Source of the DNA: Crambe crambe | Taxonomy: Eukaryota > Porifera > Demospongiae > Poecilosclerida > Crambeidae | DNA length: 64,000 nt | Reading direction: 5' to 3' | Assembly: GCA_963924555.1 (NCBI GenBank) | Contig: OZ004590.1 | Span: 5,200,001-5,264,000, forward strand | In this document: in pieces, positions 11,801 to 23,025 of the stretch | Numbering within the stretch: the first letter of the stretch is position 1 | Layout of the letters: every line of letters begins with the position of its first letter | Notes under the pieces: generated by a model | The model's input: only the letters and a program-made list of their open reading frames with translations | Database searches by the model: none | Told to the model about the DNA's origin: nothing | Translations under genes and position numbers: made by a program

Positions 11801-13588
11801 ATATCCAGCATGGCTATGATGAAATATCTTCTTGGTTCCATCGTAGTAGAGGTACTGCTTTGACATGAAGTCTCCTGACATGTTGTAGAGGGTAGTTGGT
11901 AATAGAATATCAAATGTAGCATTAAGTATCTTGATGTAGGAAAGTAAGATGAACGTGGCAAAGGAATCTATCAGTGACCTCTTCATGTTGAAGTGTTTTG
12001 AAAGTCGTGAGAAAATTGGTCTACACAAATGCTTAACTATATGGATATTGTCGTGTATCTGTGCCGCGATGTAGGTTAGGAAAATTAGAAAGAGAGGATA
12101 TAGAGCTATGATGAAATCTAAGCTCACTATTGTCATAGAAGACATCTTATTGTTGATACAGAAAGGTTCATACAGAGACTTAAAGAAGTCTAAATTCCAT
12201 ACTGAAAACAAGGATATGCATATTTCAAAAGCTATTGAGCCTGGTTTGTTAGCATAGAGGGAAGCAAGATAGCGACAGTGAATGGGTGTTGATACAATTT
12301 GGCTTATCAGTACAAAGCCATTGAGTTTTTCTGAAGTGACAGACATTCTTAGAGTCACCACTACTATATAGAACACAGTGAGAGGGAGAAAGGCAAACGT
12401 GATATACTTGATCACGCTTGCAGCAGTATCCTCACATTCTACACACCACAAACTGTAGGAGTAAATAGGACTCCCCTTTCCTGCTTGACACTCACCACAT
12501 AATTCTCCTTCTCGATTGAACTTGTTACAAGTCTTTTCCAGTTCATGTGGCTTGATCCTATGAGAGTGTCTTAAAGAACAGGAGTACAAGCAGTTTCCAA
12601 ATACTGTCATGTTGAGATCACTATAATAGCTAACACAGTAGCAAGCCAGGACATCTAGGGATCTGTCCTCGTTACAGTCAAAGATTTTCGAATCACCGGA
12701 ACTCATACAAATGCATGTGCCATTTTCATCTTTTTTCATCCAAGGTGGACAGTCTTCTTTGCTGAAAGTAGCAGTGTCATTTATTTTCTGTGTTGCTGCT
12801 GCAACTAGACACTGTGTAATAACTAGATGTGCCACAAACTGCATTGCTAACTAACTCCTTTAGTAGCTATAACTTATAGCTAGCTAGCTAGCTACAAAGC
12901 TTACTAGAGATATGCTAGCTCTATGATGCAATCTTGGCTAAAATATTTCCCTTGAACATACAGTGTCCCATTGACTGTTCTATGGAACTGAGTGAAAATA
13001 TACTTGTGGTTGGTGGAATAGCATCTCTCCCAGGTTTCAAGTAAGACTGTAATAACAGATAGCAAAGTAAAAGTTTCAGTGTTTTGAAAGCAGCACTAGT
13101 TTTGATTATAAAGATATCACTAGTCACATGGAAAGATGTTAATTTTACAGCTACCGGCTAAAGCAGGAACTGGAGAGCCTTGCCAGTGACGAGTGTCAGA
13201 AGTATTGTACTTCCCTGTCTGCTCTGAGGTTCAAATTCCATGACCCTCCAGTGAAACCAAACTGTGCTGCCTGGCTTGGAGGTAGCTGGCTAGCTATGTA
13301 CAACCTAGATAGCTACTTACAAAATTAGTAAAGCAGTTAGTTTGTACAACTAGCCTAGCTGATTTTAGTGTCTTCCTTTAATGATTTTTAGGATCTATAT
13401 TTGGATCGTCTGAAGTGGCAGTTTTGGAGCGCGCTGTTCCTCGGGACAAGTTCAAGGAGGCTAAAAGGCTCCCTGACTGGGTGTCATGTGACCCAGACCA
13501 GAGGGAACACTTCAGATCAGTACCCACCAGAAAGCTCCTGCCATCTATACCCTCACACAGACATTCCCTAACTCCTTCAAAAAAATAA
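8893..13588 (+). CDS. ACTR10: Actin-related protein 10 (dynactin subunit Arp11)
   Basis: Thirteen exons: 8893-8978, 9031-9103, 9319-9398, 9456-9625, 9639-9733, 10009-10076, 10148-10230, 10403-10441, 10492-10600, 10897-10978, 12964-13040, 13151-13281 and 13392-13588. They join in phase to 429 residues, near the usual length of about 417. Diagnostic segments are [17 protein letters not shown] near the N-terminus, [37 protein letters not shown] (second actin-fold phosphate loop), [12 protein letters not shown] and [12 protein letters not shown] near the C-terminus. Arp10/Arp11 caps the pointed end of the dynactin Arp1 filament and so acts in dynein transport. The intron at 10979-12963 contains a complete gene on the other strand. 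The start codon is the first ATG after the divergent PLAC8 gene; the first exon ends at a GT donor. Confidence 0.92.
11114..12844 (-). CDS. Nested single-exon multipass membrane protein with Cys-rich ectodomain
   Basis: An uninterrupted 576-codon frame lies antisense inside an ACTR10 intron. Residues 1-17 look like a signal peptide. Residues about 30-140 form a cysteine-rich extracellular region with N-glycosylation sites and a [12 protein letters not shown] motif. From about 142 onward there are eight to ten hydrophobic helices, followed by a basic and serine-rich cytoplasmic tail. The overall plan (LCGxC ectodomain, then a TRP-like helical bundle, then an MKPYKSS-type motif after a helix) is one I associate with a large uncharacterised family in sponges and other early animals; that assignment is from memory, not a search. 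Lack of introns amid intron-rich neighbours suggests retroposition or a family that is naturally single-exon. Ligand and function are unknown. Confidence 0.8.
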   Translation of the reverse strand: MQFVAHLVITQCLVAAATQKINDTATFSKEDCPPWMKKDENGTCICMSSGDSKIFDCNEDRSLDVLACYCVSYYSDLNMTVFGNCLYSCSLRHSHRIKPHELEKTCNKFNREGELCGECQAGKGSPIYSYSLWCVECEDTAASVIKYITFAFLPLTVFYIVVVTLRMSVTSEKLNGFVLISQIVSTPIHCRYLASLYANKPGSIAFEICISLFSVWNLDFFKSLYEPFCINNKMSSMTIVSLDFIIALYPLFLIFLTYIAAQIHDNIHIVKHLCRPIFSRLSKHFNMKRSLIDSFATFILLSYIKILNATFDILLPTTLYNMSGDFMSKQYLYYDGTKKIFHHSHAGYAILALTMTFIFNITPLLILLLYPCNFFQRFLNRCCKSRHQLLLHMFMDSFQGCYRTSPLDCRYFAAINLLLRFGNLIIFSITLNMYYYFFGCILFMGMATLTVVMKPYKSSLHNTLDVVLFLATALGYLGGTAYALSPKHFYNRTLIACIGTSLVTVLFYLLSLLLYTLCPKRLLRRILKCFRNRCNQELDKSPESTPLLHALKTSNTMKSNNCQRPIPLSVETLSSP

Positions 13589-13683
13589 TCAGTATTAATA
13601 GTCTTTTTTTTTATTTTTATCATGTCAGTTCTGCGCATGTGTAGCTATAACAAGCCACTCCCCTTACAACGTGCAGCGCTGAG

Positions 13684-15317
13684 ATGAGAGTTCGCGTGCT
13701 AGCTGTGGTACTGTCGGTACTGCAGCTCCTTCCTCGTGCTAATTGTAACTGCGCTGTATACGGCTGTACGCCATCCCTCTCCTTCACCTGCCCCACTGAT
13801 TTTTACGATGGAAACTTCTGGCCAGACTTAGCTGTCAGTTATGAAGACAATCATCTGTTGCCTACAGGCGCTGGTTGCGTTGCCAATGACGACAGAATCT
13901 TGTGTCCTATGTCTGGAGATGGAAAGTAATGAAGCAAGCATGATAGCAGATAGATAGCCAAGTGGAATAATAATTATAATTATAATTATTTTTATTTTTA
14001 TCAAAGGAACCTATTGATATCTTGGAATATGCTGGCACAGTTTAAGTCGTGGAATGTATCTATGAAGTCAATGGTGAGACTGCCTGCTGTTGATACGTTT
14101 GGTCAAGTGTATGCCACTGATGGATACTTTCTCATTGGACTTGACGAGACTGGGAAACCACTTGGTCCTCATATAAAGATGGAGCCAACGTCTGGTCCTT
14201 TATTCGATGTAGCAATCGTGGCAGAGAAGTTTATCTATCTTTTATACAAGTGTGGATTTATGGTTGCTTATTTCACAAGTAAGTGGGAACAAGGTCATGT
14301 GCTCTGCAGATTGATAATTATATTTTTGTCCTATCAGATGGAATACCATATGCCAGTATATGGCTCAATGAAACTGTGAATGGAGTGAATGGCACTTTTA
14401 TTCCACTTACCAACCCTGCCATATCAGGTGAACGTGTGTACATCATCACAGTATTTAAGCCATCCAAAACTTCTTTGGATATTAATGACACAATTTTGAG
14501 ATTATTTGCCATAGATGTCCGAACCATCATGGTAGAACGGATCAAGATCATTTGGTATGATGAGATAACTGCAAATACCAAGGATATTTTTATTCCTTAT
14601 ATCAATGATATGCAAACTGAGTGTATTGATCAACCTGCAGCTGCTGATTTCTCTGATGTAACAGCCAATGTCATAGTTGAAGGAGGAATAGTCATGGTGT
14701 CTGTAAATTATTTCAACTCTACAATTTCCTCCAATGGATCTCTGCTGCTATCCATCAGTGACAATGGTGACACATACAGTCGTAATTTCCTTAATACCAT
14801 GCTCCCCATTTTTCAAGCTGCAGCTTATGCTAGTCCCAACTTCACCCTGTCATCAAGGTGCAATCGAGAGGTACCACCTCCCCCTCTCCCACCGCCTTCC
14901 ATTTGGGTTAGCTGGATCGGAAATGATGCTAAAAGCTCTATTGAGAAGATTGACATCAAAACTGGTGAAGCCATTGGGAAATTAAGTATTGATTCTCTGC
15001 AGGATATGGTATTGACCAGCAAGATTTCGATTTTTTATAATGATCAGCTTCTACATGAACAGCAGAGATTTAAGAGTTGTGATGATGAATTTCAAAGGAC
15101 AGAGTTGGCACGCATGATATTTGGTTATCATTCAAAGGAGATTTACTATCTCGCTGCATTAGATATATCAGGAGAGCCCGAACTGATAGTGTCAGAAAAG
15201 TTACCAGGAAATGCTGCTGCCATTGGGCAAGTGGCTACAGTTGGTTCAGGAAGGGACACAATGATGGCTCTCACTACTACCAAAGGAGTGTACTTTTATG
15301 TGATTTATGCGGAATAA
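13684..15317 (+). CDS. Predicted secreted protein, family not recognised
   Basis: Three exons (13684-13925, 14007-14278, 14338-15317) join in phase to 497 residues. The N-terminus MRVRVLAVVLSVLQLLPRA is a signal peptide, followed by a short Cys-containing region. There is no transmembrane helix near the C-terminus. Several N-glycosylation motifs (NET, NGT, NDT, NST) occur, and a proline-rich linker (VPPPPLPPPS) sits near the start of the C-terminal third. The regular spacing of short hydrophobic strands would fit a beta-propeller-like or other all-beta fold, but this is a guess. It starts 95 bp after the ACTR10 stop and ends 123 bp before the RBR ligase start. Confidence 0.75.
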
Positions 15318-15440
15318 TAATTATCGTCGCGCGTTAGTTAATGTTTCCAATTAAACGGATAATAAAAAATCTAAACGGAAAATTTTGAAATTGGCTGTAT
15401 ACGTGTTAAAACAGGTGGAGATAGTAGTGCGAGTGTGAGG

Positions 15441-17034
15441 ATGACACAGGAATCCAAGTGCCTCACGGTAGTTGTGGATCTCGAGGGAATTGGCTCAAAC
15501 TCGAGTTTCTCTGTGTGTGAAGTCTGTCTTTCCCACAAACCCTCTGAGGACTTCATCCACTTCTCAAGTTGTGGTCATACATTCTGTTTGCAGTGTGTGA
15601 AGCAAGTATTTGAGGCTGATATTGCAAGATCTAAAGTAGACCTGGAGTGTTTGCGCTGTGCAGTTGGAGTCTCTCAGGACGAAGTTAAGAATGCTGTTGA
15701 CGTAAATACATATGAAAAATATTTGAGTTTCAGCCTGAGGAGATATTTGGCTATCCATCATCAAAATGTGTGCCACTGCCTTGCTCCAGACTGTCCCTTC
15801 GCCTGTATTAACTCCACACCTGATGTTCCTTCCCAATGGGAAGAAAGGAACCATTTTGTGTGCAGACGTGAGGAATGTTGCTCTGAGTTTTGTAACAGTT
15901 GTAAGATGAGTTGGCATTCTGGTCAGTCATGTGAGGAATTTGCTTCTAAAAATACTAGCAAGGATTCTAATGGAGACACAAAAGTCCCAACTACTTCCAT
16001 AGGAGCTAAAAACTGTCCCTCCTGTGGGGTTGCCATAGAAAAACAGTCTGACGGGTCATGCAACCAAGTGATATGCACAATGTGCCGGACAAGTTTCTGC
16101 TGGCTCTGTGGCAAGCGTGTAACTGAAATGCATTATTTGAGGTTGGTTGATTGGTTTTCTGAAGTACTTCAGAAGTTCAGAGTGGACTGTATTAGGGGAG
16201 ATTGGAACAGTGGGATCTTAATGGAACAGCTTACCTAGGTGGGAAGTGAATTTCAAAGAATGTGTTCCATAATGCCCCACTATTCTCTCACCTCCCACCC
16301 ATTCTTATAAGGACTCTTTGATTACTCTTTCTCTCTTTCTTCTCAATGTACAGCACCACTGGTTGTCCCCTGTATGGTACAAAGATGTGGACCAAGAGGA
16401 AACGCTGGTGCTGTCGCTTCTGGCTCTGGATAACTGCCCCTCTGATCACAATACTCCTAGCCATGATCACCGTTCCAGTAGTCCTCATTGTCTTTCCACT
16501 TGGAATTGCAATCAAGGTAGTGCTTGATGCTATCTACATCCCTCCCTAAGATCCCTAACATCCCTCCCTAGATCCCTAACATCCCTCCCTAAGATCCCTA
16601 ACATCCCTCCCTACATCAGATTCTGTACTTTCATTGGGTGAATTCATTATTGTTCTTGCAGTGTCTTTGCACTTAAAATTCTAGTCAAGCTACATCAACC
16701 CTTTACCATTTTTCTCCTGCAGTAAGATATGGTAAAGGGTTAGTTATAATGAGAGCTGCATTATGCTAGACTAAGTCTGGTGTTGGAAGATTTTATAAAC
16801 TCAACTGCAAAAACATGTGGTTTGCTATCTTCTTCCTTGCAGGTATTCAAGGATAGCAGGGAGTGCCATAAGTTTCCACGTATCTTGACTGTCATAGGTG
16901 TCACACTCTTCTGTGTGTTGCTGGCACCTCTACTGGCTGTCCTTGCTTCTCTCATAGTCTTTCCTCTGTCTCTCTTCTACTTCTACTGTCTCATACCAAT
17001 TCATCTCTGTGCACAATCAGCAGACACACAATGA
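15441..17034 (+). CDS. RBR E3 ubiquitin ligase with two membrane segments (RNF19-like)
   Basis: Exons 15441-16141, 16354-16516 and 16843-17034 join in phase to 351 residues. RING1 has Cys26, 29, 44, His46, Cys49, 52, 70 and 73. The IBR lies at about 111-164. RING2 (Rcat) is at 192-223 with KNCPSCGVAIEK, GSC207NQV and FCWLCG; Cys207 is in the position of the catalytic cysteine that accepts ubiquitin. Then follow two hydrophobic segments, one per exon, as in RNF19A/B (exon 2 WLWITAPLITILLAMITVPV; exon 3 ILTVIGVTLFCVLLAPLLAVL). Human RNF19 proteins are much longer C-terminally; here the protein stops just after the second segment. It is probably ER or vesicle-membrane anchored. A degenerate second copy lies at 51045-52151. 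The kinesin gene begins 296 bp downstream on the same strand. Confidence 0.88.
16540..16618. repeat. Short tandem repeat in RBR intron 2
   Basis: About three units of a CCCTAACATCCCTCCCTA motif directly follow exon 2. The duplicate at 51690-51720 has fewer units. Confidence 0.7.
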
Positions 17035-17330
17035 TTATAATTTTGATGGGCGGGTCCTTCTCTTTGTAATATTGAAACAGCTGTTTGCGCTCACACGACA
17101 TCCCATCATAACTTATGCAACTCTTATAAGAAGCTTTAATCTGGCCCCCAAGATTTACTGCTAGTTTCTACGTGCAGCTGTACATCTAGATAGGCTGGCT
17201 GTCAAAACCATAGAACTAATCTCGAAGGTCAGCAGCAGCTGTTGTATTGATTGCGGATCATACTGGCTATCACGTATCACTGAAGGAGAGAGAGTTGCAA
17301 TAGAACCTTCTCCCCAACTAGCAAGCAGCC

Positions 17331-20300
17331 ATGAGTTCAGTGCAGGTGGCAGTTCGAGCCAGGCCACTTTCACAGAGGTGAGATCTGCCTGACACTTGGA
17401 GGTCTTTAGCTTATTGAACTATAAAGCTGAGCTATTGTGTGTTTAATAGTTAAGGCCAATGGTCTGGCATACAAATGGCTAGCTATGAATGATGAAACTC
17501 AATTCAAATGAAGTGTGAATTAAGCTGGGCATTTACACATCTATAGAGTAGGCCTTTAGGTTAAGATGTTTGTTTATTCAGGGAGCTGGACTTAGGAACA
17601 CCTTTCTGCATCGAGATGAGAGGAAAGTCCACAGTTCTGCATAAGGTCAGTAGCTTTGTGACTAAGGTCAACATGACAGGGTAGCAAAAACAATAGTCTC
17701 TGTGGGTAGTAACGTGATCTTAAAATCCAGCAGATTATTCAAAACACCATGTACACATCTCTATACACCTTGGGCTATGGTATGCAGCAACGAGTGATAT
17801 ACACTTGTGTACTATCACATGTTCTGTAATTACTTCAACAATCATAGAAGGTGTCTCTCTCTCAGCTGCATGAGTTCCAAAACTCACAGGCAGCTATAAT
17901 ATCAGAAATGTTTGACGCTTGAGTAGATAGGAAGAGAGACACTGTTCCCTTTTGTTGTTATGGGAGGAACTAATGGACTATGAGTCAGTTCCACACAGCA
18001 GCTAGTGCAGACATGTGACTACTGTGATAGTGGAGTGGCATTGCTTACATAACAGCTATCCCTCCAGAGCACAATTTGTACTATAAGGAGTGCATTTCAG
18101 GGTGCTTATGGAAATAGTTTACATTGCAGGATTTAATTAAGCATAATATCATGTAAAAGTGTATGTCGTGGCTTTTGAACCTACACTCACGACTCTAAAG
18201 CTGGTATTTCATTTTTTATATTCGTAGATGATTTATCTACCAAAAAATCTTTGAGGTTACGTAATGGAATTGTGCACTATCACTCAACTCCCCTTCCCCC
18301 ATATCCTTCCCCATATCCCTCCCCATATCCCTTCCCCATATCCCTTCCATAGAGTGGTGGCAAGTCTCGGAAGAGTACTCATGGATCCAAAAAGGAGTTT
18401 GTCTATGATCACTCCTATTGGTCAGTCAACAGAGCAGACGACCACTTTGTGGATCAAGAAAGAGTAAGCTATGTGTGGTTCAGCAATATACTGATCAGTA
18501 TACTGTGATCAGTATACTAGTCAGTATACTGGTCAGTGTATTGTACATATAAGCCAACAGGATCTCATTGTCACCACTTTGCAATTCCTATCATGGTGGC
18601 TATAAGTCAAGTGCTAATCCTTCCCCCATTGAAGACGACCTTCTTTTCACACTTGTCTGGCACATTAAAAGATATCCCACTCTGAAAGGTGCATTGCTTT
18701 TGATGTGTTGATGTTATACTGCAGGTATTTCAGGATCTGGGTGTGCCTGTTTTGGAATCTGCTTTCCAGGGGTACAACGTCTGCGTCTTTGCCTACGGCC
18801 AGACAGGCTCCGGCAAGACTTACACCATGATGGGGGCTGAGGTATGTGGAGTGGACTAACCATTCCTAAGTTAGTCTTGTTTGATCCAGAAAATGAAAAA
18901 AATCCCTTAAAATATTATACCGGGACTAGATAGGTAAATAGGATTTCGGGAGAACTTTCAGGGGTATATATATCAGTGTTATTGATTACAAACTCTCCAT
19001 TCAGGGTGCTCTGGGGCTGATTCCACGGATTTGTGAGGTAGGAGCTAAGTTTATGACCCAAAGTGATGTCATAATAGTTTGTTTGTTTGTTTTTGTATAG
19101 GGACTCTTCTCGTGGATGGCCAGAGAGAAGTCTGAGAAAGGAGAGCAAGTCTCGTACAGGACAGAAGTCAGGTACAGTACCATCCAGTGGTAATTTGATT
19201 AACTGGGTTGTAGTAACAGAAGAGAGTGTGGAAGCTAGTATAGATCCAGCTGGAGTATGCACTTAATGACATAGACACTTAACTTTAGGACTAGCTTGGA
19301 AAATGTCAGGTGCAAATAGTGTCTGTGTGTTAGTCTCCACCATGCCCTTGGTGATGCACAATAATATTGCCTAACGTCTTATAAATTGGTACCACTCACT
19401 CATAAAAATCACTAACAGCTATATGGAGATTTATAATGAGAAAGTGAGGGACTTACTCCAAGCTTCGTCTCCTGGTAAAGACCAGCTGCACAGCCTGAGA
19501 GTCAGGGAACATCCCAGGGAAGGCCCCTATGTGGAAGGTGGGCTCTACTTGGAATACAATGGACTATACACACGGCTGTTTAAATCATAATCACGCGTTG
19601 ACATTAAGTCGCCCACGCAGGAAACATTTCCTATGATGGCAACGGGCCTAGCAACCCAAATGATGTCACAAAAAATGCACTATAGCAACAGCCTCGTGGC
19701 TAACTAAGCAAAATAGAGCCCACCTCCATGTTGACAAAGGCCTGTTCTTGATTTTTCCAAGAAGAAGCAAGGAAATCGGCCCAGCAAAGCCTGAAATATG
19801 CCGCTCTATTCACGCTACTATACCGCTAAGTGTATCAAGATCAGAAGCCCTTCTGGCATACTGAAGGATACTGAGTTGGAGCCCTTTTGGAGCTGTAACA
19901 AGATTTCTGGGAAGTTAGTTTGTGCTAATTTTTCTGGATGCGCTACGAGGTCAGCAAAAATCAATTAAATTCCTATGTACTTATTTGTAGGATTAATATT
20001 TAGGATTCTACTTTATTCTTCTCTCTAATAAGAGTTAGAAGGCCCATAGTTGGCCATATAAAGTATTCTTCAACTTAGTAGCAAGCACTAGCAGTCCCAT
20101 ATTTACGATATTTTATAGCTTAAGCCATCTATATCTCAGTCCCGACCCCTTCTCCTTCCAATGGCCACTCATATAAGTTGGCTTGAGAGTGGTTTGACAG
20201 TCCCCAGCCAAATACACCAAATATTTGAGATTTAGTTCATATGTAGAAGGCCTGTAAAGAGCAAATAACCTTCCCTTCAAGTTATTTATAATGGCCACAG

Positions 20301-21780
20301 GTATTAGAGGAGAGACGAGAGGACAGGGGTGCTATCGGACCAACTGGTGTCTGTTGGTGAGTCAAACACTGGTAAACTACTACCTGTGGCTATTTAGGTT
20401 GTTTTCTCTCCGTTGCAGATTACTAACAGTCCTTAAAGGTGAAATCTTACCACTAAAGACAGAATATTTTGCATTTCTTTATGCAGGTGTAGTCATCAGG
20501 GAAAAAAGAGCACCAACTCAAACTAAAGAGAGACATGCATATTTACCTTCTGTCAATACAATTCTTATTAGCAAATGTCTTGAAGCACTTCCAGATTTGT
20601 TGTGAGCTCCAGCAAAGAGGAGGTGTTTTATTTGTGACCCTTGTTTAGCTGCTGCTCAGTTCATAATGGCTTTACCTGGAAATGTGCAGTTTCTACCTAA
20701 GTGACCTCTTAGGTTAATAGATGAGAATAGGGAGGAGTTATGGGCTACTCTTGTCCGGAATTAGTGATTCCTGGAATGTTTCTTGGAGAATCCATTGACT
20801 TATCCATACCGGAAATAAATTAAAATGAATTAACATGAATCTAATTAACCGTTAATATCCACGTTAAACAGCCGTGTACAGTATTCATTGTATATGGTGT
20901 GCTTTATTTAGATTTGAGCAAGCATCCTGTGAATGATTACGATGGAATCTCTCGGCTTATTAGACTAGGAAACTCTCATCGGTAAGGTATCATCAAATCT
21001 ACAAGCAACACTATATTCATGATGAGCTATTAAGAACATATCAAAGAAATCTGTAATTGTATTCATGCAGTGCAACAGCCTCAACAAAGATGAATAGTAC
21101 CAGCAGTCGTTCTCATGCAATATTCACCATCAAGTTCACTCAGGTTTGTTAGCCTAGCTGTGCAGAAAAGCATTATCGTTGAAGTATTGTTTAATTGGAG
21201 TCAAGGGTACAAAACCTAATTGGAGATACCTCTCTTTGAGGGGAAAAATTCCCCAGAGTAAACCGTATTTTGTGTGTGATTATGTACTCTGTACTACTGC
21301 AGGCTAAATTTGTATCCAATCTTCCGAGTGAAACAGTCAGCAAAATTCACTTGGTGGATTTAGCTGGAAGGTAAAAGATAAAATAGGAATAAACTAGAGT
21401 AAGGGTTAGTATAATTATAGTATTTATAATTGACTACCCTTTACCTACTCAGTGAACGAGCCAGTGCAACGGGCACTGAGGGAGACAGGCTTAAGGAAGG
21501 AGGAAATATCAACAGATCTCTTGTCTGCCTGGGCACAGTCATCTCCACGCTTGGTAAGGTTGAAATCATCAGGGGACAGAGTAGAGGAAGAACCACTTTT
21601 CCTACTATAAACTTGTTTGTTAACCCATTCACCTTTTTATTTGCATGCTCCAGCTGACATCTCTGGTCGGAAGAGCCATGGAGGTACAAAAACATTCATC
21701 CCATACCGTGACTCTGTGTTGACATGGCTCCTGAAGGACAGTCTTGGAGGCAACTCCAAGACGATCATGGTGGCCAGTAA

Positions 21781-21879
<99 letters not shown>

Positions 21880-22987
21880 ATCTTGAGCATAGTGGGTAAG
21901 TGTCCTTTTATCCCTCTAGCCATTTCACCTGGAGAGTCCAGCTATGGGGAAACACTCAGCACTCTCCGCTACTCTAGTAGGGCTAAAAACATTGTCAATG
22001 AACCCACAGTGAATGAGGTACTGTACATGTCACATGCATGCTGTAATGCAAGCTGTACATGTTCACATGCATGCTGTAATGCAAGCTGTATTTGTAGCAT
22101 GCTGTATATATCACAATGCAAGCTGTACTTGTCACATGCTGTACATACACTACATGCATGCTATACAATGTCATTTACTTTTCAGGATCCAAATGTAAAA
22201 CTGATACGTGATCTTAGAGCTGAGATACAGAGACTCAAGTCTGTCATTTTGGTTGCTGGAAACATGGTACCATAACGATGAGTTGTGTATCTAGTGAATA
22301 AGCTTATGTGGTGGTTTTCCCCCCTTTCAGAACCCTGTCTCAGACGAGAGCCAGCCTCCACGGAGGTCTGCCAGCATATCCCTTGCCGAGGACATCCACA
22401 AGAAAGAGGAACAGGTAGGTATAATGGATGGTGCAACCCTCAAGCTATTGTGGGTTAATTTTGTGGTGCGCTCTGTGCTGCGTCAGATCTTTACCCATTG
22501 TTATTCTTGTGTAGGTGGCTGAGTTAACCAGAAAATGGGCTGGAAAGTGGACAGAAATTCGTAGAATAGTTGAGGTCAGTTAGGGGGCTGTGGGTTAATT
22601 AGAAATCCCATTTGAAGCACTGTGGTGTGGTGTGTGTGGTATGTCTTGAAGCATTTTGGAACTTTAATTAATTGATCAAATTAATTTACAGTGCAAAGGT
22701 CACCGTGTCTTTTTATCACCATAGGAACACCACTTAGCCCTGAGGAGTGAAGGTGTTAAAATGGTGGTGGACTCTATGCAGCCTCACTTTGTTGGAGTGG
22801 ATCCTGATATTCTTAGCACTGGTCTTGTCTTCTACTACCTCAAGGTGCAGTGAGGGGGTTAAGTTAGTGAGTGGGAAAATTCATCCTATTATCAGGAAGA
22901 CACCCCTAATAATTAGGATATCTTCTTATAGGATGGTCCTACTACCATAGGAGCAAAGAGTGAATCAAATTCACCTGATATCAGTAA

Positions 22988-23025
<38 letters not shown>

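Noticed and set aside
20291..20605. 104-codon frame inside the 1306-bp transposon
   Set aside because: No similarity to any transposase motif that I recognise and no DDE-type signature; treated as non-coding.
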